From positions 124,001 to 188,000 of the forward strand of contig JAHDVF020000844.1 of assembly GCA_022606425.2 (NCBI GenBank): a stretch of DNA of 64,000 nucleotides, read 5' to 3'. Within the stretch, counting starts at the first letter, position 1. Each line of letters starts with the position of its first letter. Shown one piece after another: positions 53,064-63,930 of the stretch. The position numbers were made by a program, and so were the translations under genes. The notes under the pieces were generated by a model. It was not told where the DNA came from. It did no database searches and worked only from the letters and a program-made list of their open reading frames with translations. Origin of the DNA: Lepidostoma basale (Eukaryota > Arthropoda > Insecta > Trichoptera > Lepidostomatidae).

Positions 53064-56000
53064 TCTATCCATCCTTCGCGGAGCCTGGTGGCGGATAGGG
53101 GAACACTCGGCAGATATGCAGGGTAGGAGGGAAATAAAATACCTCTCGCGGACCAACAGGCACATGACCCAGAATGGGCGGCTATACGTAGCGTCTGTTT
53201 CCCATGTTAGGGACGGCTACAAACAGCGTCTGTTCCCTATGTTAAGGGCGGCTGAATTTAAAACTCACCAACACGTTTGGCAAGCGTGGTGTTTTAATGC
53301 CAAAAACCTTCTAAATAACAAAACCATGAACTCGACTTTTAAAACAAAAATACCCCAGGTGAGTAGAGCTCATAGCTCAGAATCTCACACCGACACAAGA
53401 ACGGTCAGCCTCAAGGATTCTGGGGGAGGCAAAAACTCGAAGCTCAAAAAAAAAAGTACAGAAATCAAAGTAGCGACATACAACATTAGAACCATGAGAC
53501 GGGAGGAAGATAAAATAAGACTGGAAAAAGAACTAGAAAACATAAATTGGGATGTCCTGGGAATCTCTGAAACAAGACTAAAAGGAGAAGAAGCTGTCAC
53601 TCTTCCATCGGGTCACTTGTTATACCGGAACAACATACAGTCATCGTCATACTAGCATACTGCTATAATGGTACATAAAAATCTTAGAAATAGAGTAACA
53701 AAGATGAATAGCATATCAGATAGAGTTATATATATAATACTAAAAATAAATAAGAGATTCACAATTCAAATTATACAGGACGAAGAAATTGAAAAGTTCT
53801 ACGAAGATATTACAAAGGCAAAAATACTGGAAATAACACAATTGATTATTTTAACCGGAGACTTTAATGCGAAAATAGGAGAGAAAAAACTGGGAGACCC
53901 AGAATATATTGGAATGTTCGGTTTAGGTAAAAGAAATGAAAGAGGGGAAACGCTATTAGATTATCTACAATGTGAAAAACTGTATTGCACAAATACATTC
54001 TACAAAAAGAAAAAACAAAGAAAATGGACATGGAAAAGCCCTGACGGTAAAACGAAAAATGAGATAGACTATATTATCACAAACAACTTGAAATACTGTA
54101 AAGATGTAACAGTAATAAATCAATTTGACACGGGAAGTGATCACAGATTGGTGAGAGCTTCTTTCAAAATAAACACAAAGGCTGAAAGATATAACATGGT
54201 CCACAAAAAACCCAAGAAAGTACCCACAACCGAAATAATCACCGCACATCAACCAGAATTTGAAAACACTCTAAAACGCAAGCTGGGAGCCACTATAGAC
54301 CTTCAGAACATGGAAATTAACGATCTTACAGAGAAAATTACAACGAGTGTTCAAACAGCTGTGAAGATAATATCCTTCAGACAGAAAGGAAAAAATCAAA
54401 AGTTATCCTCAAGTACACTAAAACTTATAGAAGAGAAGAGACAAATTGACAGAGATTCAAATGAATATAAAACTCTTAATAAAACTATAAGAAAAGAAGT
54501 GAGGAAAGATATTAGAAGATACAACACAAGCCTTATCATGAGCACAATAGAATCAAATAAAAATATGAAAGTACTTAGATCAAACAATTATTATTCTGGC
54601 AAATCAAATATAATTAAATTAAAAAATAGAAATGGAGATACAATAAATGATAAAGATATGATAGTGAACGCGGTACAAGAGTTTTATTCAGAATTATATA
54701 GATCAATTGCACAAAACAGAGAAAATGATGAAACTGTTTTAAATGCTGGATCCGAAGAGATGCCGGAAATAGAATCAAATGAATGCACTTAAATATATTC
54801 CGTAATAACTGCAGTGCAGGAGAAGATCAAGTGACAAGCGATATGTTCAAGTTGGGGGGAGAAGAAATCAAAAATACTCCTTAACAAGTGCCTAGAACAG
54901 GAGGCCATACCCGAAAAGTGGAGAAACGCTGAAGTTATATTATTAGAACCTAGAAAACTACCGACCAATAAGTCTGTTATCCCACCTATACAAACTTCTT
55001 ACTAAAATTATGACGAACCGTTTAACACCTAAACTAGATTTTTACCAACCAATAGAACAAGCTGGTTTTAGAAAAGGGTTTGGAACCACAGACCACATCC
55101 AAACTCTACGATTGCTAATTGAGAAAGTCACAGAATATAATATTAAAATTCATCTTGCATTCATTGACTACAAAAAAGCCTTTGACTCTGTAGAACAGTG
55201 GGGAATAATAAATGCGCTAAATGAAGCAAGAATTGACTCCAGATACTCAAGGCTGATCAAATTTATCTATGACCACGCTACAATGGATGTAAGGATTGAC
55301 GAGGACACAAAAACGGGGAAAATCAATATCAAGAGAGGTGTAAGACAAGGCGATACCATCTCACCTAAACTTTTTACGTTAGTTCTAGAAAGTATCTTTA
55401 AAACATTAAACTGGGAACATAAAGGGATAAAAATTAACGGAACATATCTGAGTCACCTCCGCTTCGCAAATGACACAGTACTCATCAGTGATGATCTGGA
55501 AGAACTTCATACCATGATAAAAGAGCTCCACGATGCCTCCCTGAAAGTTGGTCTACAGATGAACATAAATAAAACCAAAATCATGAGTCCATCCAACAGC
55601 AGTATCACAATCGATAATAAGAACCTGTTGAAGAGTATATTTATCTTGGACATAAGATCAAATTAGGGAAGGAAAATCGGAAGTACCCAGAATAATTGGA
55701 CTAGGTTGGGCAGCCTTTGGGAAACTCAATCATATCCTTAAAAACAAGGATATTCCCATGAATTTAAAAAGAAAAGTGTTTGAAACATGTATCCTCCCTG
55801 TGCTTACATATGGTCTGGAAACTATCACCTTAACTGCGAGGACCATATATAAATTAAAATGTACACAGCGATCTATGGAGAGACAAATGTTAGGCATAAG
55901 TCTGAGAGATAGAATCAGAAATGAAGAAATCAGACGCCGGACAAAGGTTGTCGACGTGGTGGATCGTATTGCCAGGCTAAAGTGGCAATGGGCAGGTCAT

Positions 56001-56218
56001 GTTGCCAGACAGGGAACAGACAGATGGGCACCCAGAGTCCTGGGATGGAGACCATGGGACATGAAAAGAGGAATAGGCCGGCCTCAGAAACGTTGGGCCG
56101 ATGATATTGTCCCTGTCGCGGGTAGCAGGTGGATAAGAGAAGCCCAAAGAAGAGAAAAATGGAAGAAATTAGAAGAGGCCTACATCCAGCAGTGGAGAGA
56201 CGGCTGAAGAAGAAGAAG
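53064..56218 (+). mobile_element. Near full-length RTE-clade LINE
   Basis: 3,155 bp between 11 bp direct repeats ATCCACAGTAA (53053-53063 and 56219-56229), with a (GAA)n 3' tail. It codes in order for a basic N-terminus, endonuclease, reverse transcriptase and C-terminal domain. The position in the MITE-5 and the clean empty site near 37790 make the borders exact. Size and order are those of complete RTE elements. Confidence 0.93.
53326..56207 (+). pseudogene. RTE polyprotein (endonuclease + RT), inactivated
   Basis: Endonuclease landmarks: VATYNIRTM and WDVLGISETRLKGEE before a TAG at 53653-53655, then LTGDFNAKIG and GSDHRLVRASF (53668-54792). RT: a frame from 55010 with QAGFRKGFGTTDHI, AFIDYKKAFDSV (first catalytic Asp), GVRQGDTISPKLF, then RFANDTVLI. 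In the last, the usual FADD is FAND: an AAT codon at 55469-55471 replaces the first Asp of the catalytic pair. C-terminal frame 55758-56207 holds KVFETCILPVLTYGLET and WQWAGHVARQGTD. There are frame breaks at 54793-55009 and 55666-55757. It cannot make an active enzyme. Confidence 0.9.
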
Positions 56219-56380
56219 ATCCACAGTAAAATTTTCATATTCAAAAATCATGTGTGTCATCGACTATGGCCAGATAATCGATTGCTATTTGCTAAGAAAT
56301 ATATAGACTCTGATTAGCTTTATTCTCAATATTCAAATTAACCTTCTACTGACATTCCTTGTTTTTCCCCTGTAGTCTTC

Positions 56381-56816
56381 TTCTTCTTCTTCTTCGATGG
56401 CCCTACAGCCCATATCGAGCCTTAGCCTCCAGTATTCTTCGCCTCCAACTCCTCCTGTCCTCCGCTTCGACCCTCCAATCTGACACTCTTAACAATCTTG
56501 TTCCATCTCTCCAACTTCATCCTCCCATCGCAGCCTTGGTCGTCCAATTGGTCTTCTACCACCTGGGTGCCACTCCAGCAATCTTTTGGGGGTTCGCGAT
56601 GACGGCATCCTCTGCACGTGACCGGCCCATCTCAGTCTATTCAGTCTGACCTGTGTGGAGAGACTGGGAGCTTTGTAAATATTGTACAGCTCGTCATTAT
56701 GCCGCACTCTCCAGCCTTCACCGTCATTCACAGGCCTCAGAATTCTGCGCAGCACCCTTCTCTCAAAAGTATCCAGTCGCTCTGCAGATTTTGCTGTCAT
56801 TGTCCACGCCTCACAC
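56381..56816 (-). mobile_element. LINE-D C-terminal fragment, duplication copy 2
   Basis: Same insertion as 37952-38382, with the same 14 bp flanks (56367-56380 and 56817-56830). It has one small deletion that shifts the frame near 56510. It predates the duplication. Confidence 0.85.
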
Positions 56817-57476
56817 CCCCTGTAGTCTTCATATGATATAATTATTAGGTGGACCAGGAATTACGCTATTATTTAGAAAGTTTAGGTTTGAACCAATTTG
56901 TTTCTGCACGTGGTTAAGGGAACACGTGGATTAGATATTATTTGTGAAGAGCTATTTTTGGCTTTATGTTTCTTGCATATAATAATTTATATTCTTGCCC
57001 ATAATCGACGATGAATCAGGACTATTTCCACCTTGTTGACTGTGGCTCTGAACAGCAATGCTGCCGCACTTAAGATAAACGCATTTCATAGAGCTTGACG
57101 CTTTACGAGAAAAATGCGTTTAAACATTTTATTTTGCTTGTATCTCAGGAACTAGATAAGATACCAACATGAAAGTTGTACCAAAACAAAGAGAAAAGGG
57201 TTAAGAATACTAAAAAATACAAACATACATAAAAATAAAATAAAGTGTACATATAATTAAAAAAAAAAACTTATCGCTAGCAGCCTCTAATACTTTTAGA
57301 CCATAATAACTAGTCATAAACGCATCAACTACCCTACTTGATGCATTTATGCTTAGTAAATCAATTCAATGCATTTTAAATAGTAAGCTTTTACCTCAAT
57401 TCTTCAACAATACATATGATAAGTGCAACTACATCACATAATGCACTTATGTTAAGGAAAATAGCTATTTGAATAC

Positions 57477-58022
57477 TTCTTCTTCACTTTTGATAGACTC
57501 AGGAGTCTGTTATTTCAGGCGGGTCCTCTTGAGACGCTGAACTCCAGCTTTCTCTCCACCGTTTCGGGGGTCTTCCTGGTCGGCGTTGTCCGTTTAGCGT
57601 TCCATGGAGAGCTATGTGTGGTATCCTATTTGAGCTCATTCTTTCTACATGTTGATGCCAGTATCGCCGTCTTTGACGTCCCCATCTGACCACATCTTCG
57701 ACATTGCAGATTTCTCGGATTGTTGTATTCCTAACTCGATCACGTGGGGTTTTGCCAGCTATAGCGCGGAGTGTTTTCATCTCGGTTGTCCTGAGTATGC
57801 TCTTTGTCTTGACAGTGTCTGCCCTCGATTCAATGCCATATGTGAGGATTGGTCGCACACAGGTCTTATAAATGCGTACCTCATGTCCTTGTTTCTCCAT
57901 ATGACATCTTTCAGGCAGCTTGCAACCGCTGCAGCCTTATCTACCTGTGACCTTACTTCTCTGGGGATGTCATTAGAGCTGGTTACTTCACTTCTGAGAT
58001 ATCTGAATTGGTCTACCTGTTA
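57477..58022 (-). mobile_element. LINE-E C-terminal region, duplication copy 2
   Basis: Same element as 39048-39635, with a deletion of about 15 bp near 57882 and an upstream frame change. Confidence 0.8.
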
Positions 58023-58259
58023 AATTTTTTTTTTAAATATCATTCCTTATAATCATAATTATACATCATACAATTTTCTTGGAATAATAAAATATGCGTA
58101 AGATTTATTTATTCTTTCAGTTCTTAAAAAGTGATGAAAGCCTATGTTTTCGTAAAGTTTTATGATATTACAAAAAAAAGTGTGATGATTCGCCTTACTA
58201 GGACATTATCATATGGAGTAAGATGAGACGTGTCGCTATTTTATAATATCATAACGTTC

Positions 58260-58510
58260 ATTCTTTGGCTGCGCAATGTGAGGGAATGGACGGGAATCGG
58301 AACCGTGGAGGAGCTATTCCGGACAGCGCAGGATAGGGAAGAGTTTACCAGAGTGATCGTCAAAGTCGGAGGGAAATGACAGTACACTTTGAAAAGAAGA
58401 TCTAATTTCTCACCGTTTACACTTATGTCACAATCCGTCATACATTCTTCCTTTTCAAATACCATAACTTTAGACTTTGACACGTTAATCACAAGGTCAT
58501 ACTTAATATA
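58260..58510. mobile_element. LINE-C tail / LINE-A fragment, duplication copy 2
   Basis: Counterpart of 39808-40060. An extra ~50 bp (58180-58230) precedes it that is absent from copy 1. Confidence 0.65.
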
Positions 58511-58616
58511 GATTTTATTTTATTTTATAAATAAGACTGTTATAAATATTTTTTGTGAATGTATACTTGTACACGAATCCTGGATTTTCACCCATGGTGG
58601 GTGATTAATTCATGAA

Positions 58617-59043
58617 ATTTAATTGTATCTCAATAGAGACGAAGAGCATCTCCAGGCAGCTTCTAAACAATGCGCTAATGGCGATAGCCTTCACATTGTG
58701 TTAATAAAGTAGTTTGCTAAATGCTAAAAATCAATCTCCATAGATGGCGTTAGTGGGTGGATTGTATAGGTTGATCTTAAAAAGATTAACATGTGTAATC
58801 AAATCTACATAGATGGCCAATTGAAACTGACATGTGAAGATAAGTATAGATTTGGAGCATATATACAACTTCCAAAAATTTGTCATGCATGATCATAAAC
58901 AAAGGTGGAATGGGGAATGTTGTAATTACATAAAGCGTGCGCTTAACCCAACCAATGACAGGTCATAAGTCCTGTAAACACCTTGATCAACCATATTCAG
59001 TTTCTAGTTTGCATCTTCGTCTCTATTGAGATACAATTAAATT
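58617..59043. repeat. MITE family 2, duplication copy 2
   Basis: Counterpart of 40161-40564. It keeps about 25 bp (58785-58815) deleted from copy 1. Confidence 0.7.
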
Positions 59044-59604
59044 TCAAGACTGTTATAAATTAAAATTATATATTGTTATTTATAATTGATGACTGATCAT
59101 AACAAAGGTGCCAAGTATCAAAAAATAGTTATAGATCCCAATTGGTGATATACACAAAGGGTTGTGTAGTTTAGTTTAAACTTCACCCTGATGATGCCAC
59201 CATATCCACATAACACATGTTGCAATAAACTATTTTTTATATATTTTTCTTGTTTTATATTTAAACCAATAACTAACTTACTAACCGCTGCGTTACTCCC
59301 ATAGAAGCCCAGAAGCCCGGCTTGCGTAATAATATTTGAATAAAATCCTCTTCAGGCTTAGAGGTTCAACTCTTGTGGCTATTCCTCTTACGTCTGATGG
59401 GAACATTGTTGGAAGGTGATTTGGTGGGGTGTTGGTTTATGTGGGGGTGTGGTTACTAGATTTGGGGGTTTTAGACAGAGACATAACAAACGAAAAACAT
59501 TTAGGCCACTCATTTGGATACAAAACGGTGTTACAAAGACAAATTAAAACAACATGAAACCAAAAAATCATACATATCAGAAGGAATCCAAATATGTCGA
59601 CGTC

Positions 59605-60245
59605 AGTGAGGCAGTACTCTTTCCAGAATTTGTAATTTTTTTTTTATGTATACCTACTGCCTCACTGACACAGAAAATGTCCAAATCCGAAACGATTCGA
59701 TTCAACGTCCGAATTGCTCTTCCTATTGGCATCGCCGAAGGCAGGTTGGTTCTGTGTGACGGAGCAAAGAACAATTGATGTCGGCGCTGTCGCAGGTTCA
59801 AAAACAACCAAAAGACCTATTTGCTCCTATATCAGGAACAAAAATACCTATTTGCTCCAGAACTTAAGGGTTCTCAATAGAGCCCCGAATCAGTTTGAAA
59901 AAATGAGTTGACATTAATTCTTCCCTCCTCAGTTCGAGGGCATACCCAAGAGAAATGCCGTTGGATAGAGCCAAGGATATACGCAGGCCGGGCTTCTGGG
60001 CTTCTATGGGAGTACCGCCACTGCTAAATAACCACCACACTGTTCTGTCCTGACATACGTCTCCCGCTTCCTCTACATTCATACGTCGTGTCATGCACGC
60101 GTCTGTTGATTTCTTAGACTCCTCACGTGACGGACATTTAATATTTGATCGTGCCAAGTTTTCATCGGCATTCATCGGTTTATATATACGAGGACCTTCT
60201 TCACTTATTCTTTTCATGTGTCCAAACCATCTTAATGACCCTTTC
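59605..60245 (-). mobile_element. LINE-J-like and LINE-A-related fragments, duplication copy 2
   Basis: Counterpart of 41130-41700: a LINE-J relic (59605-59990), the AGCCCGGCTTC block, then a LINE-A-related end (60010-60245). Confidence 0.6.
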
Positions 60246-60249
60246 ATCA

Positions 60250-60950
60250 TTGAGAAGAAGAAGAGTATCAAATGCAAGTATAAGAAGTGAATTATAAGGT
60301 TTCAATTCTGGGATTGGTTTGCAGCAATTTCCTCTATTCTTCTCTTCCATTCTTCCCTGTCTTGTGCGGCTCTTTTGAAATCTGCATAAGATGAGCAGCG
60401 CACGTCCACCAACAGGTCCTCCAGGTACTCTCAGGTACTCTCTAGAGTTTGTCTCCCTTTATATTATGGCATGCAAGAGGCCTTCTTGTCGTATTACATG
60501 GCCGATCCATCTTGCACGCCTTTCGGACAAGGTCCTGAGCAGGTGCCTTCCTCCTTCGATTCTTTGGAGAACCTCCTTATTTGTAATGTGGTCTCTCCAG
60601 GAAATTCCTAATAGTCTTCTATAGGACCACATCTCAAAAGTCTCTAGTCTCCGTTTATCTCTTTCGGATAGGCACCATGTCTCGCAGCCGTACATCAAGA
60701 TACTCCATACATAGGTTTTGATGAGGAGTATTCTCAGTTTTAGGTCTATAATATTTGATTCTATTATTTTCGACCTTTTATTAAATGCAAGCCTAGCCTG
60801 ATGTGTACGGCTGTCGACCTCGCTCTTAGACCGACCGTCCCATGTTATTTTGCTCCCGAGGTAGACAAACTCCTTGGTGTTCTTTAGTGGAACTCCTGAC
60901 ATCACTACTCTCATCTGATGTTGCGTTCGGCCTACAGTCAGCAGCATGTA
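60250..60950 (-). mobile_element. RTE-like LINE-G C-terminal region, 162-codon frame
   Basis: Minus frame 60947-60459: MRVVMSGVPLKNTKEFVYLG, ILLIKTYVWSILMYGCETW, FEMWSYRRLLGISWRDHITN, ERRARWIGHVIRQEG. It continues beyond a stop to a (GAA)n end near 60250. It is specific to copy 2. Confidence 0.8.
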
Positions 60951-61071
60951 CCTTAGTGGAACTAGATATGAGGAAAAATTACAATATTTTTGGAAAATTA
61001 GAAAAATATTCCTTTTGTTAAGGTAGTAAATAAAAAGATGTAGCTATGTTGAGAAATATCTATCTTCTATC

Positions 61072-61190
61072 TATCTATATAAATAAAAGGCAGTTTCGCT
61101 CTGTGTGTGGACTGATTCCGGGGTTATTCCTGAGCAGATCGTTTTCAAATTGATACACTTCATTAATAGATAGACGGCGGTGGTCATAGG
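61072..61190 (+). mobile_element. Possible Helitron 5' end
   Basis: TCTATCTATATAAATAAAAG followed by a CTCTGTGTGTGGACTGATTC-type stretch resembles insect Helitron 5' ends that start with TC. No protein and no 3' end were found, so this rests on sequence resemblance only. Confidence 0.35.
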
Positions 61191-61442
61191 CATATTTTTG
61201 TTATTAATCGAGCTCTAATTAACTTTGTAAATTTATAAATTTTCGTAGTGCGAGCGAGTATAGACCTTCATGTTTGTATCACCTGAGTCGTATCTTTAGA
61301 GTCTATATTCGCTTGGCGTGATAAGATGCAAATTAGTGGCTTTTTTGATTCTTTGCGTGGTCAGATATGAAATTAGTCGCTCTTTTGAGTATATTATATT
61401 TATTATCATATAAGATTGTTAATAAAATAAAAAAGCATATTC

Positions 61443-61674
61443 TAATCTTTATAATTTTTTAACATGTGGTATTTGAGAAAGCAGTCTCCCAAATGCATAT
61501 GTGGCTTGTTAGGACATGTGTCACAGTACTCCCTGGTTTTCCATCTGCCACCTTTTACTGCCCTTTTCGAGCAGATCACACAGTCCCTTTTGAGACCTTT
61601 TCTCATAACGAAATGTCACAATGCACGAAAACAAACTCGTCTTCACTATCATTGAATTCAAAATTCTCTTCCAT
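61443..61674 (-). pseudogene. piggyBac-type transposase with N- and C-terminal ends fused by deletion
   Basis: The minus strand opens with ATG (61674-61672) and an acidic N-terminus (EENFEFNDSEDEF). After a frame change near 61610 it reads LKRDCVICSKRA, WKTREYCDTCPNKPH, LGDCFLKYHMLKNYKD and stop. The spaced Cys/His pairs are the C-terminal zinc-binding domain of piggyBac transposases. The catalytic middle is gone. A CCCTTTG-type end at TTAA (62192-62195) may be its 5' terminus. Confidence 0.78.
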
Positions 61675-61796
61675 ATTTAAAGGGAAGTAAAAATTATTCA
61701 ATTAAAATTAATGCTTAGTTATTGTCATGAATTAAAAACAGAGCAAAAAGCACAACCTATCGCCAGGAAGTACTGTATACAACTGAATACAGCATT

Positions 61797-62053
61797 TTAC
61801 ATGACGACCTTCGTGGCAGAGTGGTTACGATCTTTGACTTCCATGCCGAAGGTCCTGGGTTCGATTCCCGGCGATGGCAGTGTGATTGTCACACTGTCTT
61901 TGGTCTGGTGTAGAATTCACGTGACAATAAAATGGCGATAGATTGGCTACCTATCACATGTCACAAGAATCAATATAATAGCTAAAATATAAAAAAAAAT
62001 GTATACAGTAATTGGGTCGAAACGACCTGTTGTGTACATAAAAAAAAAAAAAA
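61797..62053 (+). mobile_element. tRNA-derived SINE with empty site
   Basis: A box TGGCAGAGTGG (61814-61824), B box GGTTCGATTCC (61858-61868), body block GTGTGATTGTCACACTGTCT, A-rich end. Duplication copy 1 reads directly from GAATACAGCATT to TGTATACC (about 42338), so this insertion is specific to copy 2. Confidence 0.85.
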
Positions 62054-62276
62054 TTGTATACCTGTAAAATGATACTTTTATTTTTTAAACCATAAAATGT
62101 ATACCTATTGTTTATGTCACCGTTGCGGCGCCATCGGAGTTGTTAAAATGTTTATTATGTCGCCGTGGCGGCGACAACGGATTACAAAGGGTTAATCAGA
62201 TTACAACATTTTGAATGTATATAAATATTTGTAGACGAATACAGGATTTTACCCATTGCGGGTTATCAATTCAAGG

Positions 62277-62804
62277 ATTAATTGTATCTCAATAGAGACG
62301 AAGATGCAAATTGGAAACAGAATATGGTTGATCGAGGTGTTTACAGGACTTATGACCTGTCATTGGTTGGGTTAAGCGCACGTATCCAGTATTTGTACAC
62401 AAGTACTTGTATACATTCAAAATGTTGTAAAAACAAAAACTGGTCAAAATTATAGCATATAGATTGAAGTGACATCTCCAGGCGGTTTCTAGCAATGCGC
62501 TAATGGCGGTAGCCTTTCACATTGCGTTAAAAAGATCTTCTGCTTAATGCTTAAAATACAATCTTCATAGTGTGTAGATTGAATAAACTACCATGCAAGG
62601 GGTGGTGTTACAGATTAACGTATATACAACTTCCAAAAATTTGTCAGACATGGTGGTCATAAGAAAAAAGGTGGAATGGGGAATGTTGTATTACATAAAG
62701 CGTGCGCTCAATCCAACCAATGACAGGTCATAAGTCCTGTAAACACCTCGATCAACCATATCGTTTCTAATTTGCATCTTCGTCTCTATTGAGATACAAT
62801 TAAT
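62277..62804. repeat. MITE family 2, duplication copy 2
   Basis: Counterpart of 42570-43076. It retains the GGTGGAATGGGGAATGTTG block that copy 1 lacks. Confidence 0.8.
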
Positions 62805-62825
62805 TCTTGAATTAATCCGATTATT

Positions 62826-63198
62826 TTACAATTTCGACGATAGCCTGACATTCGAATATCGCTTGTTATGGACATCCATGAAAGTCTTTAATACTTGTCT
62901 CGTCTCGGTCAGGTCTCCCGAGGAGCCCATCAAGAAAGGCGCGACCTTTTTTATAACCGCCGAAGGGGAATTGATGTGGGCATCGTGGTTGCCTTCGACG
63001 AGGGTGGCGCGGAAGTTGGGGTTGTTGCGGCAGTGCTCTTCCAGCACGACGGGCCGCGTCACCTGGAGGTAGGCATCAGCCGACTGGTTGGCGAAGACGA
63101 TCAGATGCCGGATGCTCGTCTTCCCGTAGAGCCCCATCTGGTACTCCTCCGAGAAGGTGGGCACCGGGATCGCCTTGTGACGCTGCTCCCAACATAGT
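62826..63198 (-). pseudogene. Orphan last exon of the serine hydrolase
   Basis: It is homologous to 43098-43470 over the full 373 nt with its AG acceptor. It has three substitutions, all changing amino acids (numbering of the intact protein: M221V, G251A, M255V). No other hydrolase exon lies upstream on this strand up to the window edge; LINE-B and piggyBac relics follow instead. It keeps an open frame but has no start and no nucleophile exon, so it is a gene fragment unless spliced to something outside the window. Confidence 0.85.
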
Positions 63199-63354
63199 CT
63201 GAAAACGATTTCAGGAAGGAACGTAAGATGGAAGAAAGTATTAACCCTCACCACTCCTTTGTCGAATGTCAGCCGACATCGCTATATGTACGCTACAACT
63301 CAGTTGTCGGCTGGCGGCCGACATGATAAGACTAGCGCGCGCGGTGTAGTTTCG

Positions 63355-63530
63355 GTGACTCTTATGTATAGAAGTGAAGCTTGGAGTTTGCAGAAGAAGG
63401 ATTCAAGTAGGATAAATGCCGTAGAAATGAGGTCACTAAGAAGGATGCGCGGAAAAACAATGTATGATAAAATATCTAATGATGAAGTATGAAAGGAATG
63501 TAAGGCAGATGGATGCGTGATAAATAAAAT
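63355..63530 (+). mobile_element. LINE-B fragment (empty site for MITE-1)
   Basis: VTLMYRSEAWSLQKKDSSRI and [20 protein letters not shown]. It matches 43625-43637 plus 43912-44012 and then continues where copy 1 diverges. It is cut off by a piggyBac-like end at about 63531. Confidence 0.7.
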
Positions 63531-63930
63531 GAATCCTTACCACTCAAGTATTTTTTGATATTGTTTGTCAGCCAACTCTAATTTAAATAATGTCAAAATA
63601 TTTTTATTGATAGGTAGTTAAAAAAAAATCATTTGTAATGATTTATTCTTCAAATAAAAAAATATTTACAAAAAACATTATGGACTTCTTATAGTTTTGC
63701 ATAGTATGGTACTTTTTTTAAAACAATCTCCAGGATGGAAAACCAGGTTTTCTGGAACAGGTCTCACAAAACCACACTGTTTCCCGTCTTCCCCCTGGAA
63801 TCTTTCTGTTACTGCACACAGTACAGTCTTTAGATCCTTTGACAGTTTCGCAATGAAGTGGGGCTTGTACTCTAATCGCTCCTCTGCATGACGTTTCACG
63901 CCAAGTTCCCGCCATTTTAGGTTATGTGAA
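63531..63930 (-). pseudogene. piggyBac transposase C-terminal end, running toward the window edge
   Basis: Minus strand: GSKDCTVCSNRKIPGG, ETVWFCETCSRKPG, then after a shift in an A-run PGDCFKK and YHTMQNYKKS. This is the same Cys-rich C-terminal domain as at 61443-61674. The end CCTTACCACTC at 63532 matches the solo end at 43516, giving a 3' UTR of about 130 bp as in piggyBac elements. The element probably continues beyond 64000. Confidence 0.72.

Larger units (their letters stand above)
52680..63470. repeat. Segmental duplication, copy 2
   Basis: It aligns with 37419-44012. It is longer because of the RTE (3,155 bp), a SINE (257 bp) and a LINE-G plus piggyBac/Helitron block (60245-61768). 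The shared last exon differs at 3 of 373 positions. Confidence 0.9.
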
